A DNA stretch of 64,000 bases from Hyparrhenia diplandra (GCA_015847255.1 JADLZK010008579.1:1-64000); one strand, 5' to 3'. Positions 1-12,704 are shown, numbered from the stretch's first letter. Translations and numbers: made by a program. The notes: generated from the letters alone by a model not told the origin.

Positions 1-600
1 TGACGTTTCTCGCAAGGATTTTAGAGTGCGGCGGCCGTCAGGAACACGATGCCCTGGCCCACCGCGCACCGCCCACCGCCCACGGCCCCGCCGACGGATC
101 ATCGGTCCAGAGACAATCCAAGTCGCCCAGGCATGATCTGCCGAGTATGCCATCGCTCGCCACTGCCTCTGATCGGCTGGCCCCACCCGTTCCGCCGCTG
201 GCACTGCCACAGTGCCGTGACATGGATCCATTTCCAGCGGAAACCAACTACCGTTGCGGGAGCAGAAGGGTCGCGTGAACGGCGCTCGCCGTCGGTGCGA
301 GCGCTGCGCCAGCAGCGAGCGATGTGTCTCACAAAGGGAGCGTCGAGGCGTGGCACTGGCAGACAATGTGTTTATTAACGGTGGGCACGGTGCAAGCGGG
401 CGCAACAGCTCTGCGGGCGTCATGCAGGCTGCACCGCTTCTTGCACGCAACAGCATTTTTGAAGGCTTAGCGGGCCTCCCGCTTCCTGCAAACTATTTGG
501 GGACGAGCTACCAGCGTCAGGAAACAAGGACTTGCCTGCAACATACCTTTAATCAAATTACATGCATCATATGACCCAAGAGTGAAAAACTGCGTCCTCA
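1..600. other. Unassigned GC-rich stretch
   Basis: The stretch is GC-rich in its first 450 bp and then more AT-rich. It holds short overlapping reading frames on both strands, and none of them resembles a family I know. It lies just beyond the 3' end of the decayed receptor-kinase gene. It could be a weathered exon fragment or repeat, and I see no splice-supported gene. Confidence 0.3.
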
Positions 601-614
601 ATTAAATATCCAAG

Positions 615-3600
615 TTAGTCCTCTCCATTATTACTTGTATCAATAAGGCGGGCACCATAACATGTCCTAATCTTCGTCAACCTGTTCACCACCTCATTCG
701 ACAAAATCCTTCTATCAGGTGATTGGCTAGAGCACAGTAAGCCCAGTTCCAATACGGACATGATACACTTGTCCAGTGCCTTTGAGGGAGAGCTTGTATC
801 GCTGTGACCCTGCGCCATCTACGTTGTCCTCGTGTAGTAGTAGGGCAGTGTCTACAACGTCGACGAGGCGAGTCGGAAATGCGTCATGAACCCACCGCCT
901 TAGGCTTAACTCTCCAACGAATGCCGGGTCCGTAGGACTTTTACCGGTGAACACCTCCAGTAACATGATCCCATAGCTGAAGATATCACTCTTTCGCGAC
1001 GCTTTTCCGGTCAATCCATACTCTGAGCATAATAAGAGAATTTAAATCATATATCACAAGTCTAACACGATTATTTAATGAATGCGAATGCAGATGTATG
1101 TACCTGGAGCCATGTAGCCGATGGTTCCTCGCATGCTAGCAGATACAATGGTGGAGGTGTCATCCACCAGCAACAGTCTTGCGATGCCAAAATCAGCGAA
1201 GAAGCGCGCGCTCAACTCCTCGTCAAGCGGGACGTTGCTTGGTTTCAAGTCGCAGTGTAAGATCACATCCAAGTGATGGTGATGCAGATATTCTAGTGCC
1301 ATTGCCACATCCATCATTATGTCTAACCTCTTCAGAAACCCCAAGCGTGACCTGCTGCTGCCATCCGAATGCACAAGTGTCTCCAGGCTCCCATTGGGCA
1401 TGTATTCAAGCACCAACGCTTTGAAGTCTAGATTGGAGCAGACGCTCAGTATCCTCACCAAGTTACGGTGTCGGAGCCATGCGCAGTGCTTGGCACTCAA
1501 TGTCAAAGCTCTTTTGAGGTTCTCTCGCGTTCCATGTCAAGAACTTTAATTGCAACAATCAAGTCATCCCTTAGTTGGCCCTTGAAAACCTTCCCAAAAC
1601 TTCCGACACCCGATGAGGTTCTCCTCACTGAAATTGTTTGTAGCATGGATGATCTCTTGTTGTGACACTAACATGTGGTTCATAGGTAGGGAAGGTTCCT
1701 TTTCCTGCTTTTGTGTCTTGCGGATTTTGCTTTGAATATTAGTGACAGGCAAACTGTGGCAATAACAAGTGCTGCGATACTTGGAAGAACATATTTTCAG
1801 GATATGGATCTTTCTTGATAGGTGCTGCTGCCCATACATGGTGAAAATCCTAGGCGTGGCAAACCACAAAGAGCTCCATTTCCCATCAAAGATTGGAGAG
1901 ATATTTGAGAAAATGCCTCCTGTTGGTATCTGGCCTTCTAGCTTGTTGAAAGAAAGGTTCAAGTAGGTAAGGTAGGTGAGCTTTGCAAAGGACTTTGGTA
2001 TGGCTCCAGAAAAGAATTTTTGGATAACTCTATTCTGTCTAGGTTAGTTAAGTTGCCAAGTGAGTCTGGTATGGAATCTTGAAATAGGTTATCAGATCAA
2101 GGTAGGTTACCATTTGAAGTGGACCCAAATAGATAGGAATGACCCCTGCCAGACGATTCATTGAAAGATCTATCCAGACTATTGCTTGCATGCTCCAGAT
2201 GTCAGCTGGTACCATACCACTCATAGAGTTACCAGACAAGTTAAGGTCCAGAATGCTTTTGAGGTGCCACAAGCTAGTTGGTATAGAAGAAGACAGGTCA
2301 TTTTGGGATAGGACCAAAAGTTTGTAGATTGCTAAGATTACCTATTCCGTCAGGTATTGTTCCAACGAATCTGTTATTGGCCAAATTCAGTCTAACCAGA
2401 CTGCTTAGCATGGAAACTTCACTTGGGATCATCCCAACCATGAGATTATAACTGAGGTCAAGCACCTGGAGGTTACCCATTAGCATGATTGCTGGGGATC
2501 ATTTTCCTTAGCTGGTTATGGTCGAGACATATTGCAACAAGGCTACTTAGATTTGCAATCACAGGAGGCAAGCCACCGGAGATTTGATTGCTTTGTGCAT
2601 AAAGGATTTGGAATTCGTCTGATAAATTCCCCATATTAGTGGGGATACTACCTGTATAAGAGTTAAACGCTATGTCTAGGGCTTGAAGACTCTTACAGTT
2701 AGAAAGAGCATCTAAGAAATCAAGATCCCCAACAAGATTATTTGACAGAACACTGAGATACCGAACAAATCTAAGGCGGCCAAATGTGACAGGCACAGTG
2801 CCCTCTAAATGGTTGTCGCCAAGTTCCAAAGTTCTGAGCACGGACAGGTTGCCAATTGATGCAGGAATTGGACCCGTTAGTTGGTTTCTTGCAAGATTCA
2901 ACCATGAGAGCTGCCTCAGTTGTCCCAACTCTGCGGAATCCCTCCGGTTAGGTGGTTCAGGGCAAGGTCCATTGCATTGAGGTGAGTAAGGTTACTCATT
3001 CCGGATGGGATTGACCCAACAAGACTGTTGTTGCCCAAGGCAAGAAAGGTAAGTTGTGACAAGGTTGACAGCCAAGTCGGGATGACATCATCGAAGAAAT
3101 TGTGCGACAAAGAAAGTCTCTGAAGAAATGCACAAGACGCAAGGCCTGGAGGGATCTTTCAACTAAATTTGTTCTGAGAGAGTGAAAATGTTTGCAACAT
3201 TGGTAGATTGAAGGTGTCGTTATTGTAAATGATGCGACCACTGAGTTCATAGTTCTTTTCTAGGGACAGGACCTGAAGCATAGAATTGTTAAAGATCGCA
3301 GTCGGCACAGGACCAGACAAGTGGTTACCTTGTAAGGAAACAAGTTTTAGCCTAGACAAAGAACTGATGCTAGTAGGTATGGGACCTGAGAAGCTATTGT
3401 TCCCCAGGCCGAGCACGCTAAGCAGAGGCGTGTTGTTGAACATGCTATCAGGTATTGGACCACTCAAGTAATTGTTATAGAACTCGATGTACCTCAGATC
3501 CTGCAGATTTTGCAGCTCCAGAGGAATCTCACCGGATAGCTTATTGTCAGACAGACCAAGATACCAAATTTTCGTGAGGTTGCCTATGGCAGCAGGAATC

Positions 3601-4036
3601 GAACCTGACAAGCTGTTCTTGCTGAAATTAAGAAACCAGAGATGGCTTAGGCGGCCAAGAGCTGGCGGGATGGGGCCAGTGAGACTAGCGTTGGTGAGAT
3701 CTAGGAAAGATAGGAAGGAGAGGTTACCAAGGCTCGGGGCAACTTGTCCTTGAGAGCTACGTTGGGCAGTGCCAAGGCCGTCACGCGCTCCGTGTGAGTG
3801 TGGCGCCGACTGCTGCACGTCACGCCGACCCAATCACACACGGATGCACCGCTGCTCCAGTTCTGGCGGAGGACACCAAGCGGGTCGGAGAGCATGGCCT
3901 TGAATATCAGCAGCGCCGAGCGGTCAGCACCGTTGCTGCCCGGCCTTGGCTCTGACTCTGAGGCATGCACAGAGAAGGCAGGTCCGGACAGTAGCGCCAC
4001 CGCTAGTAGAGCGGCAATCAAGTGTTTCAAGGGCAT
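615..4036 (-). pseudogene. LRR subfamily XII receptor-like kinase, decayed
   Basis: This gene matches plasma-membrane immune receptor kinases of the Xa21/FLS2-like LRR-XII group. On the minus strand, from the ATG at 4036-4034, it shows in order a signal peptide (MPLKHLIAALLAVALLSG), an LRR N-terminal cap with a CDWVGVTC motif, and a long run of 24-residue LRRs (3750-1960). A badly preserved membrane and juxtamembrane part follows, then a kinase with VAIKVL, LHCDLKPSN (a non-RD loop, usual for this group), ADFG and GTIGYMAP. An 81-bp intron (1023-1103) splits the codon of the conserved APE glutamate, a typical position in this family. The frame is broken many times: near 3745, 2935, 2480, 2325, 2090 and 2020, between the kinase halves, and near 800. 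There is also a TGA at 3159-3161. At 3745 and 2935 a one-base loss in a CC or GG pair would explain the shift, but the number of lesions makes a pseudogene likeliest. Confidence 0.85.
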
Positions 4037-4857
4037 GGCTCTACCTCTGCCTGAACTATGCTTTGGATTGCAACTTAGCTGGGATTATCTTTCATTACCC
4101 TCTTTATTTAAGCTATCAGCTGCTGAAGCCGAGCTTGTTGCATTGCTGGTCAACGTTGATATGGACTGACTCTATAAGAGCAAGTATTGCACGTCAGGAA
4201 AAAAGATGATTTGGCAGAGAGAGAATAGGAGAGAGAGGATGCGCCGGCGCTTGGTTCTTCGCCGGCTAAATCACAGGTACCAAGACAAAATTAGTCTACA
4301 GGCAGCCTCTCTCCTCAGCGCATACGCTGGCCATACAAACAAATAATAATAAAAAATCCTTATAGCCGAGCTAGACTATTTACTCCGTGTGTTTGGTACT
4401 ACCGGCTAGGAATGACTTGGCCTGCTATCCAGTCGGCTACCGACGAAATTGTTAAACTTGCTCTAATATATTATCTGTCCCTGGGAAACTTTGACATCAA
4501 GCAATAGCATAAATGTACTCATATATACTCCGTATGCAGCCAAGAGGGCTTACCAAACACCAACAACTGCATTCCAGACCCCAGGAATTCAACATCTCAC
4601 CTAAACTTCCAACGCCAACCACTACAGGCTGCCATGCATGGCCTATAACCTTTACATTACCTAAGTATTAAAAGTCACATGTGTAAAATTAGTACAACTA
4701 ATCAAAGATAAATATCTTAACTCTCTCTATTTGTTTCCTAACATCATACTTATTTTGTATACAGCAGAGGTTGGGTATTCAAAGTATGGAGGTTCGGTCA
4801 ATTTTTTTACAACCTAAAACTTAATATTTGGCATGTATAATACCAAATCTATACTTA
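4037..4857. other. Spacer upstream of the LRR-kinase gene
   Basis: This would hold the promoter of the minus-strand receptor-kinase gene. I see only AT-rich spacer with a short CT/GA-rich patch near 4215-4240. There is no convincing gene, MITE ends or TATA box at a usable distance. Confidence 0.3.
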
Positions 4858-5119
4858 CCCCCTTATTCCTATACTAACCTATCTGAACCCACGTTGAGCC
4901 ACGTCATTAGTATTTCCTGACCACACGATTCGATATCAACGGCCTACGTACCACCTGGCGAAACTTCTACGACGCTCGCGCACCTCCGCACCCCCTTATT
5001 CCTATACTAACCTATCTCGAACCCACGTTGAGCCACGTCATTAGTATTTCGACCACACGATTCGATATCAACGGCCTCACATTACCACTGGGCGAAACTT
5101 CTACGACGCGCACCTCCGC
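4858..5119. repeat. 133-bp tandem duplication
   Basis: Copy 1 (4858-4990) and copy 2 (4991-5119) both begin CCCCCTTATTCCTATACTAA and end in CTCCGC. They are nearly identical apart from several one- to four-base indels. Because the two copies abut, this is a direct tandem duplication. It sits at the boundary between AT-rich spacer and a GC-rich block. Confidence 0.85.
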
Positions 5120-8100
5120 CGCCGTTCCCCAACCTCACGACGCCCCCAATCCTCTCCTCCGCCGTGCCTCCGCGGGTCGCCCGCGTGTTCGCTTCACGGC
5201 GTCAAGTGCCGTATACCGCCCGCGGACGCCTGGCTTCCCTCTACTCCCCCCCCGACACGGCGACCAAACCTTCACCGTCGGGTCCCCGACGGCGCGGCTT
5301 CTGCCGTGAACACGGCGGAGCCCGCTCACGTCGACCCCTGGAACAGCCGCGGCCCCCGCAGCAGCACCGTTGCTGACCTCACCGCCTCTCCCTCCGTGTT
5401 CCCGGCCACGCCTCATCCCCGCTCCTCGTGCTCGCTCATGGAGTGGATTAAGGTCTGAACCGTTGATTGGCTGAATGAGAAGCCGACGAGGAAAACCAGA
5501 ACTGAAGACTTTGATTTTGAAGATCTAGACCCCGGCACGAAGCTATGCGAACTGCAGCCTACAAGTTGACATCTAATTCATTTCTTGCCGCTTCACGGCT
5601 TCAGCTTGAGGTATCGCTCTTCTTTCAGTTGCATCCTGATTACTTGGTGAGAGTCTTCCTCCATCGACTCGACTGGAAGAATTGTTATTGATTCTTGACA
5701 CCACCCTCAGTCTCTCTGGATTTGCTCTTGCAGCGTTGAGGGGACTGGCTGCTGTCTGGTGTAGTTGGAGGGCGGAGCTTCGCGGCGACTCCTTACAGTC
5801 CTATTCTCTGTGCCCCTCAGCTGCTCTGTATTTCAGGTGTTTCATGCAATGCCTACCCCTTCATGTGCTGTGCATTTCAGCTGCTCGATACAATGCCACC
5901 ACGCTGCCCTCATTACCTTTGTCGGGTTTGTCCTCATTACCAGGTCACCATGCAAACCATTTATTTTGTCAATACAAATTAAACAATAAATGGTTTTGTT
6001 TTTATTTACATGTCGTATGCATGAAAATTACCCTCGACAAGTTCTGAAACTCTTTAACTATTGTTTGGATTTTATGTGCAGCAGACCTGCTCTATGCTCA
6101 TAGCGTGCAAAAGGTTCAGTCCAAATTTACATCATCTGTGATTTGTATTGATTTCAGGGGGAAAAAGGCCGTGAAGTAGTCCATGCAGATCTAAGGTAAC
6201 TGAATAACTGCCCTGATCTATATCCTTACTAATATATACACAACTGTATAAAGCCCTGTCCTATCTCCTACACAATTGCTTATGTATCTACTCAATACTG
6301 AAATTAATTTCCCAATGTCAGTAGCTCAGACAGATTCTGCATTCTCCCTCTCTAAGAATGATTCTTCTACCATTTCACTCCTATATAAAAGATATATTCT
6401 TCATGCTTCACACTAATATGCCATCAACGTTGGTATGTTTTGCAGTGAATTAATACTACCGCTTGACATAGCCTAACAGACCTTTTTGCAATTTGCTACT
6501 GCTTCATTGGTAAACCAGCCCCAACTACCTGATTATATTTTCCTTTCATATACAGTTTTCTATTTTAAATTGAATTTCCTTCCCTTTCGTTGTTATCCAG
6601 TAACCTTTGCAACCTCTTCCTGCTTCTCAAGATAATGATTGATTGTACAGTTGACTCATCAACTATTTGAAGAAATTAAGAACTGATTTCCAACTGAGAC
6701 CATTACCTTTTATACCATGTTTTAGTGGATTTGGTCCCTTCTTAGCAGTGCCAGTGTTTACATATTGTAATGTATCTACTTTCTGTTTTTAACAGTACAC
6801 CCGCCTCCCATCCAGCCTCGCCACGTCGACGCGTTGCGTCCGTGCCGCCCCAGACCTCGCGTCTCTCTCGCCACAGTGCCTCTGCAACCGGTAGCATCTC
6901 CCATTCACAAACTCTGATATCCTAAGCTCTCCAACTACGAACAGAGGCCGGATATCAATCTTCTTTTCTCTTCCATTATTAATATGTCAGATTTGGCTTC
7001 ATGATTTGTTACTCAATTAGCCAAGACTGGATCTTATAGTAATCGTGTTTGTTACTCAATTAGAATTGAACATTACTTTATTTACGGTGCAAACACACTC
7101 TTCATCAGCATTCATTCAATTTTGCACTCTAAGAAATCATGCCTCTATCAGCGCGCAGTGTGCTTGGGGTTACCTGCTAGTAGTAGTAATAATCGTATAA
7201 ACATAGTACATATAACACATACTTGAGCACGATTTCATACAAGTGAGCATAACTTGAAATTGTTTAACATATAATTACCAATTGTTCAACATATCAAATG
7301 TGCCAACATCTGAAACATAGAGAGGACATGAACCAACAAAATGATAAAAAAAAAAATTACAAGTTACAGGACAACTTGCTCCAAGTAATTCTCACTTGTT
7401 GTAGCCATTCACAACGAGTCATTCATAAATTGACTCCAGTAATAATGCATTGAAATGAGAAGGCAATTGAGTTATTGAAACTTACCGATTCAACTCACCG
7501 GCGCTGGTGGACAAGAAAGGTGGAGTGGTGGGCTGGTGGCTCATTGGCTCTGCTCCAATCGGTAACTGCGCGGTGCGGCCGGTGCCATTGGCATCTCGGT
7601 TCCGCCCAGCGCCCAGCCAGCCGCTGAGGCTCCAATCGGCAGTGGCTCACTTCCTCTGCTCCAATTGGTGGAGTGGCAGACCGCCGGACACCCTATTCTG
7701 AGCGCTGACTGTCCTCCCTGCACTCTAGGCGCGGCCGCGCGCCGACCTCCCCTGCGGCTGCCCGGAGCCCCCGCCCCATCGGCCAGCACCCAGCCCCTCC
7801 TAGCGGTCACCGCCATCAGCCGCAGCCGCCGCCGCCGCTATGGGCCTTGTTGGACCAGCGAGTAAGGAGGCAGAGGTATAGGAGAATGACTTTTGTTTTG
7901 GACAAGAAGAGAATGATTGTTTTTATCCCTCAAGAAGAGAGAGATTTGTCTGCGCCATGTTTTTCAAAAAACACATACTTGTATACATACTAGCTCTTGT
8001 TGCATTGCATCTGTTTTTGTGATGTTATGAATGAATATTTTGGCTTTCATTTTTTTTATGTTACTCGTTGTTCCATTATGTTATCCATATATTAAATTTT

Positions 8101-8120
8101 AACACTAGTTCTTATGGTAG
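5120..8120. other. Spacer with isolated GC-rich blocks
   Basis: GC-rich blocks at about 5120-5440, 6795-6900 and 7500-7870 lie in AT-rich sequence. They contain open frames of 60-93 codons with no family resemblance, and they could be fragments of captured exons. The block at 6795-6900 follows a pyrimidine-rich tract, so it may be an untranslated exon. I cannot assemble a gene from these pieces. Confidence 0.25.
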
Positions 8121-8130
8121 CTTTTGTTAA

Positions 8131-8306
8131 GGGTGATTGGTTTGCAACCAAAATTTGCTTTGCCAAAGATTTTAAAAGCTAAAGTCACGTAAAAATTTGC
8201 CATAGAATTGCCAAGCCAAATGTGAGAGGTTGACAAATTTTGTTAGCAAACCAAACAATAGCCAAAACTGATTCTTGCCAAATTTTAAAACCAACCAATC
8301 AAGCCC
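8131..8306. mobile_element. Tourist-like MITE (PIF/Harbinger)
   Basis: This is a 176-bp AT-rich element. Its ends GGGTGATTGGTTTGCAA and the complement of AACCAACCAATCAAGCCC form imperfect terminal inverted repeats. It is flanked by TAA at 8128-8130 and 8307-8309, the three-base target duplication typical of Tourist elements. It has no coding capacity and belongs to a class common near grass genes. Confidence 0.8.
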
Positions 8307-8363
8307 TAAGTTTCTAAGTATCATAGTCATGTTTGTGTAGCTCGTACATTTTCACTATTATAT

Positions 8364-8595
8364 ATTCTCTCTATTTTAAATTATAAGTTATTTCAATAAT
8401 CTTAGGGAGTCGAAGTCTCTTAAATTTAACCAAATTTATATGATAATATTTTTAGAAAGTCAATTAAGTATCATTGAATTCTTATTAATTACATTTTCAT
8501 AACATATCCATTTGATATAACAAATCTTTATAATTTTCTTTACAATTTTAATTAAATTAAGATGTTAATCATTTATAATTTATAAGCCACGTGTC
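8364..8595. mobile_element. Degenerate Stowaway-like MITE
   Basis: The left end reads CTCTCTATTTTAAATTATAAG, close to a frequent grass Stowaway terminus. The body is AT-rich and the right end has a matching TTATAATTTATAAG. No perfect terminal match or clear TA duplication remains, so the boundaries are approximate. It lies 330 bp upstream of the next gene's ATG. Confidence 0.4.
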
Positions 8596-8922
8596 TTCTA
8601 GGTAACTAGGCAAGCAACGTACGGCTACAATACGCGTCGCGCATGCACATGTTAGGTGCCACGCCAATTCCGGAAGCTTCTCCCACGCCCCTCGTCCTCA
8701 GCAGCCAAGCCAGATCCCGGCCGTCCTCCCATCGCGGTCGCCGCACTGTTTCGACGAAAGAAGAGAAGGTCTCCACGAATCCGCGACGCCGACGTGGATT
8801 TGCTTTCGTACTTCTGGAATCGGAAAGAGGCTTGCGTGTGCAATACTGCGGTGCTTTTTGTTAGAAATTGATTGGTCAGTCAGTCGAGAGCGCCACCTCG
8901 ATCGCCTATCATCCTCGCCGCC

Positions 8923-10008
8923 ATGGACCTTGCCAACGGGCGAGACGACGCCCTGAATGGAGGCGTCGGTGTGGAGGAGACGAGGAGGAGGAAGGTGGAG
9001 CTGGTGCAGGAGGTCATCCATGGCTTCTTGGAGGAGAAGAGGAGCCATGGCCCGGGAGAAGAGAAGCGCTTGACGGCCAGGCAAGACGAACAGGATCTCC
9101 TGTCGTCGTTACTCACCAAGGTACGCACTATGTTTCTGTTCCTCGTGTGTCTCCAACTCTGGAATCAGGATTGTTTGCTGATGCTCTGCTGCACGTTGCT
9201 CGTTCCCTACCGGATATAGTTCATGCTACCGCCGGAGAGATTCAGTTTTGTCAGTGTGCAACGGAATGCTGCGATTTCCACATTTTGTTCACTGAATCTG
9301 AACATCTTGGTTTGAAAACCAATGCATGTCATGCCTGATTGCCAGCATTTCTGAAGCTAGCAAACTGAACCGGGCCACGCACTATTTGTTTATGATTATG
9401 ATCTTTTCAGCTTTGATAAAAAGCAGCAAGACTACACAGTATTGTAAGTACAGAGTAGAGACCTTTAGTTGCATGATTGCATCTATTTTACATTCATGTT
9501 GCTTAGACTATCCTTTGTAATGCAAATGCTGAAAGGATGTACTGACACTGTTTTTCTAATTGACAGTTAGGTGAAGTAGAAAAAGGCACAAATTCAGACA
9601 TCCTGGAACCAAGCTCTTCCCAACCGGATCACCAGCAGCCTGCAGTAAAAAGGCGAGCACAAGAGCAAGAAGGAAGAGGTGGTGGAGCTCGCCGACATCG
9701 CCAGGGACCTGAACAAGATCAAGAGGCAGAACATGATCACCCACCTGCTCCTCGGCACCGTCATCGTGATGACGGCCGTGTGGCAGGTCAACGAGGTGTC
9801 GTTCCTCCTCTGGTTGCAGAAGAAGCTGAGCAACCCCTTCAAGTCCCTGGGGGACATGATCAAGGGCTCCCTCAAGCTCAGAGGGAGGAGGCCTGTGCTC
9901 GAGTCGTCGCCGTTGCCGCTGGCCGGCGTCCCCGATGTCAGCCATGCTGATCTGCCGACGCTTGTCATCGGCAGCACCGTGGACAGACAGGGCAGGGAAA
10001 TGAACTAG
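8923..10008 (+). CDS. Conserved plant protein with C-terminal membrane segment (two exons)
   Basis: Exon 1 (8923-9120, 66 codons, ends CTCACCAAG|GTACGC) encodes a charged, Glu/Arg-rich N-terminus. Exon 2 (9567-10008, after TTGACAG) continues with a Ser/Gln-rich stretch, then VELADIARDLNKIKRQNMI, a hydrophobic segment around THLLLGTVIVMTAVWQ, and a polar tail ending at TAG 10006-10008. The likely topology is a cytosolic N-terminus with a single membrane anchor. I recognise the C-terminal half as the style of an uncharacterised family conserved in grasses, but I know no function for it. The frame shifts once near 9645-9653 (GTAAAAAGGCG): exon 2 starts in one frame and the conserved tail reads in another, consistent with one extra A or two lost bases in the A/G run. 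A possible poly(A) signal (AATAAA) follows near 10063. An alternative acceptor lies three bases downstream of the chosen one. Confidence 0.7.
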
Positions 10009-10478
10009 CTAGTTGGGTGGTGACCCTAGGATAAATTGAAATGCTCAGCAGCTGTTTGTTGCAAATAAACTTCCACTTCGTTTATTCCTTCACTTTGTTG
10101 TGTTAGTCAATGTTGAAATTAGCAAATTGTTTGCAATCCATTAGTCGTTCTAAGGGCTTGTTCTTTTTTTTTTTTGATGAATTAAGGGCATGTTATGTTA
10201 ATCTTTTATCCGAGGAGATGAAAGATTTTGAATTGTAGGTATAAAATCTGCCTCAACCCCCTTGGATTGAAGCTAACCGAAAAAGCTCTAATTGTGCACG
10301 GGGACTGGTTCTTGAATTATGAACTGACACGCTGACATTTACCGGGAGCATAATAATGCCTGGGATCCTCCCGTTGAATATTATTTCTGGATGAGTTTCA
10401 GACAGTTTGTTCTCCCCAAGCAGTACACTGTCAAGCGTCGACTGCACGATAGTTTCGAACTCCCGGTGTTATGAGTTT

Positions 10479-10775
10479 TTTTTTTTTTTTTTTAGAAAAA
10501 GGGTTTCCCGCTTTTGTATTACCAAAAGCCAAACCATCGTTTTACAGTACTAGTGTAACGGCGCGCCCGCCACATAGCAAAAAAAAACAAGAACATTCTT
10601 AAGACTAAATGTTCAGCACATTCAAATCCACATGACTACGATGATCATGATGAGGCCTGGTGGAAACCGAAAAGCTGAACATCCGATTGAGCCGACCCTG
10701 ATGATGAGGCTGTCCACCCCGGCGTCCACAGGATTTGTTGCAGACAACTTGCTCTGACCTCCAGTTGGTGACCGA
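10479..10775 (-). mobile_element. Short non-LTR retroposon (5'-truncated LINE or SINE)
   Basis: The insert is about 297 bp, read on the minus strand, and ends in a poly(A) tail seen as T's at 10479-10492. It is flanked by TGTTATGAGTTT at 10467-10478 and 10776-10787. With one mismatch the match extends to 15 bp, which makes it a target-site duplication. The 3' end (GGCTTTTGGTAATACAAAAG then GGGAAACCCTTTTTCTA and the A tail) looks like a grass LINE 3' end. Confidence 0.8.
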
Positions 10776-10787
10776 TGTTATGAGTTT

Positions 10788-11636
10788 CGGTGAATGATGG
10801 ATGCTTCAGTTTGGGATCGTTGAACAAGAGCGCCCGACTTGTCAAGACAATACCACAACTCAAGTGCGCATCAAGTGGACTCATCTCTACTTGCTTCTTC
10901 GTCGATGTGAGAAGATCTAAAAAGCGCTTTCAATTGCTACAGCTTAGGGGAGGGCAATGTCGGTCGCCTATTTGGGTGATGGTTTCTCGCTTTCTACAAT
11001 TTTGGATCAAAATTTGGTCAACCATGAAATATCGTGACTCTCTAAGATTCTTGCACTAACTTGCAATTTGGCATGGAGTGAGTAGGATATACAGGGAGTA
11101 GGTGGGATTTCAGGTGCCTAAAAAAAGGTGGGATTTCAGGCGACGAATTTTAGCCACATGATATGAAATGAATGCTCGGATTAGTGGGCATTGTTCATCT
11201 TCCTCCTCTCACCGGTACTGTTCATCTTCTTCCTCTCGCTGCCCTCTGTTTCCGTGCTCACCCGCCACCAGCCACCACCCCGCCCGGTGCTAGGGTTCGC
11301 CCGGATCTCGCCACGCCCGCGGTGGCCACCATCTTCAGGTAAGTGCGATACAAAACATATATAGCCTGAATCAGATTTTGATTCCGATATGTACTTGATT
11401 TTAAAGATAACCCAATATATCTCAATATATATATTTCAATCAATAACCCACATAAAACGTGTAAAACATTTTAATTAGTACACATAAAACGCCGCCGCTG
11501 CAAGTCTGCAACCATAGTCAAAAAGAGTCCTTGTCTCCTCTCCGCTGGTCTCCTCTCCGCTGCGTCTCCAACCCAAACACCCAAAGGTCCCAAACCCTCC
11601 TGTAACGCCACCCTCTCCATTGCAACGGAGCGAGCC
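10788..11636. other. Spacer and possible 5' leader of the eIF3g-like gene
   Basis: The stretch is mostly unassigned. At 11205-11338 a CT-rich to GC-rich stretch contains CTAGGGTTCG and ends CATCTTCAG|GTAAGTGCG, a good splice donor. It may therefore be a non-coding first exon of the eIF3g-like gene that starts at 11637. No acceptor is certain. Confidence 0.35.
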
Positions 11637-12573
11637 ATGGCGGCGGCGGAATCGACGACGATACGTCAGCAGCAGAACAAACCTTTGGGCGATCTGGGTG
11701 AGAAGGGCGGAGGCGGCATCGACTCCGTGCTCCCGCCGCGGGTCGTCTTTGGGGCCTGACGAGAACGGCGTCAGGAAGGTAATCCGGTACTGCTTCGACG
11801 ACGAAGGCAACAAGTTCGAGGTCGTCACCACCATCACCCCCGTCGGCAAGCTCGCGCGCCCCTACCACCAAGAGCTTCATCAAGCGCAACCCGATGCCCA
11901 GTTACGCCGATGCCATGGAGGATGATGCTAAATCGGGGCTTACAAACGTCTCCACGAAACGGATCGTCCCCGAGCGTCCAGACCTCTCAGGTAGCCGTTC
12001 GATTCAGCTCTTTTCCATTGATCTGTTGTATTTTTTTAGACGTAATTCTGCCAAATGGATTCATGTTTTGTGTTAAGTGTTAGGGAATTAGGAATATGAG
12101 AATAGAAGAACAATAACACGAGAGCGATAGGATGAATCACTATGAAGATGAATGATTTTTGGACTAGAGGGCAATTAGTAAATACTAGAAACTGACTTGT
12201 TCAAATGTGCTCCAATTCCTTTCACACCTGGCTGGAAGAGCTAGAGGGACTATAAGATAACTCTAACAGTCATTCTTTGAAAATCTGGTGCTTCACCTTC
12301 ATAAAGTTTGCACCAAAAATGCTACAAAATGAAGTGAAATTCATCATACAATGAAGGCTGATGCAGGCAAGGTCAGGACAGAATTGATGCAAAAAACCTT
12401 ACTTGGATTGAATTCAAAACGTCTACATCTCCTTGCTAGTTTCTTTGAGAAGGATCCATGTCTCTTCTGAAATTTCTCCAAAACCTCATTAATAGTCCTA
12501 TATTCCTTATCATCATCACCATGATAAAAGGTATCTACACATTGCATGATTTTTTTTTCACTACAATTGGATT

Positions 12574-12704
12574 AGAGAAGATTGCTGAATTGCTATAACT
12601 ATGTAGTAGGGAATCAATAGAGAAGTTTGTTGAACTGCTATAACTATAATAGGGATTTAGCAGAGAAGACTGCTGAATTGCTATGACTATAATAGGGATT
12701 CAGC
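12574..12704. repeat. Three-copy tandem repeat of 43-45 bp
   Basis: Units start at 12574, 12619 and 12662. Each contains AGAGAAG, TGCTATAACTAT or a close variant, and TAGGGAT or GGGAAT. The array interrupts the C-terminal part of the hAT transposase remnant. Confidence 0.8.
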
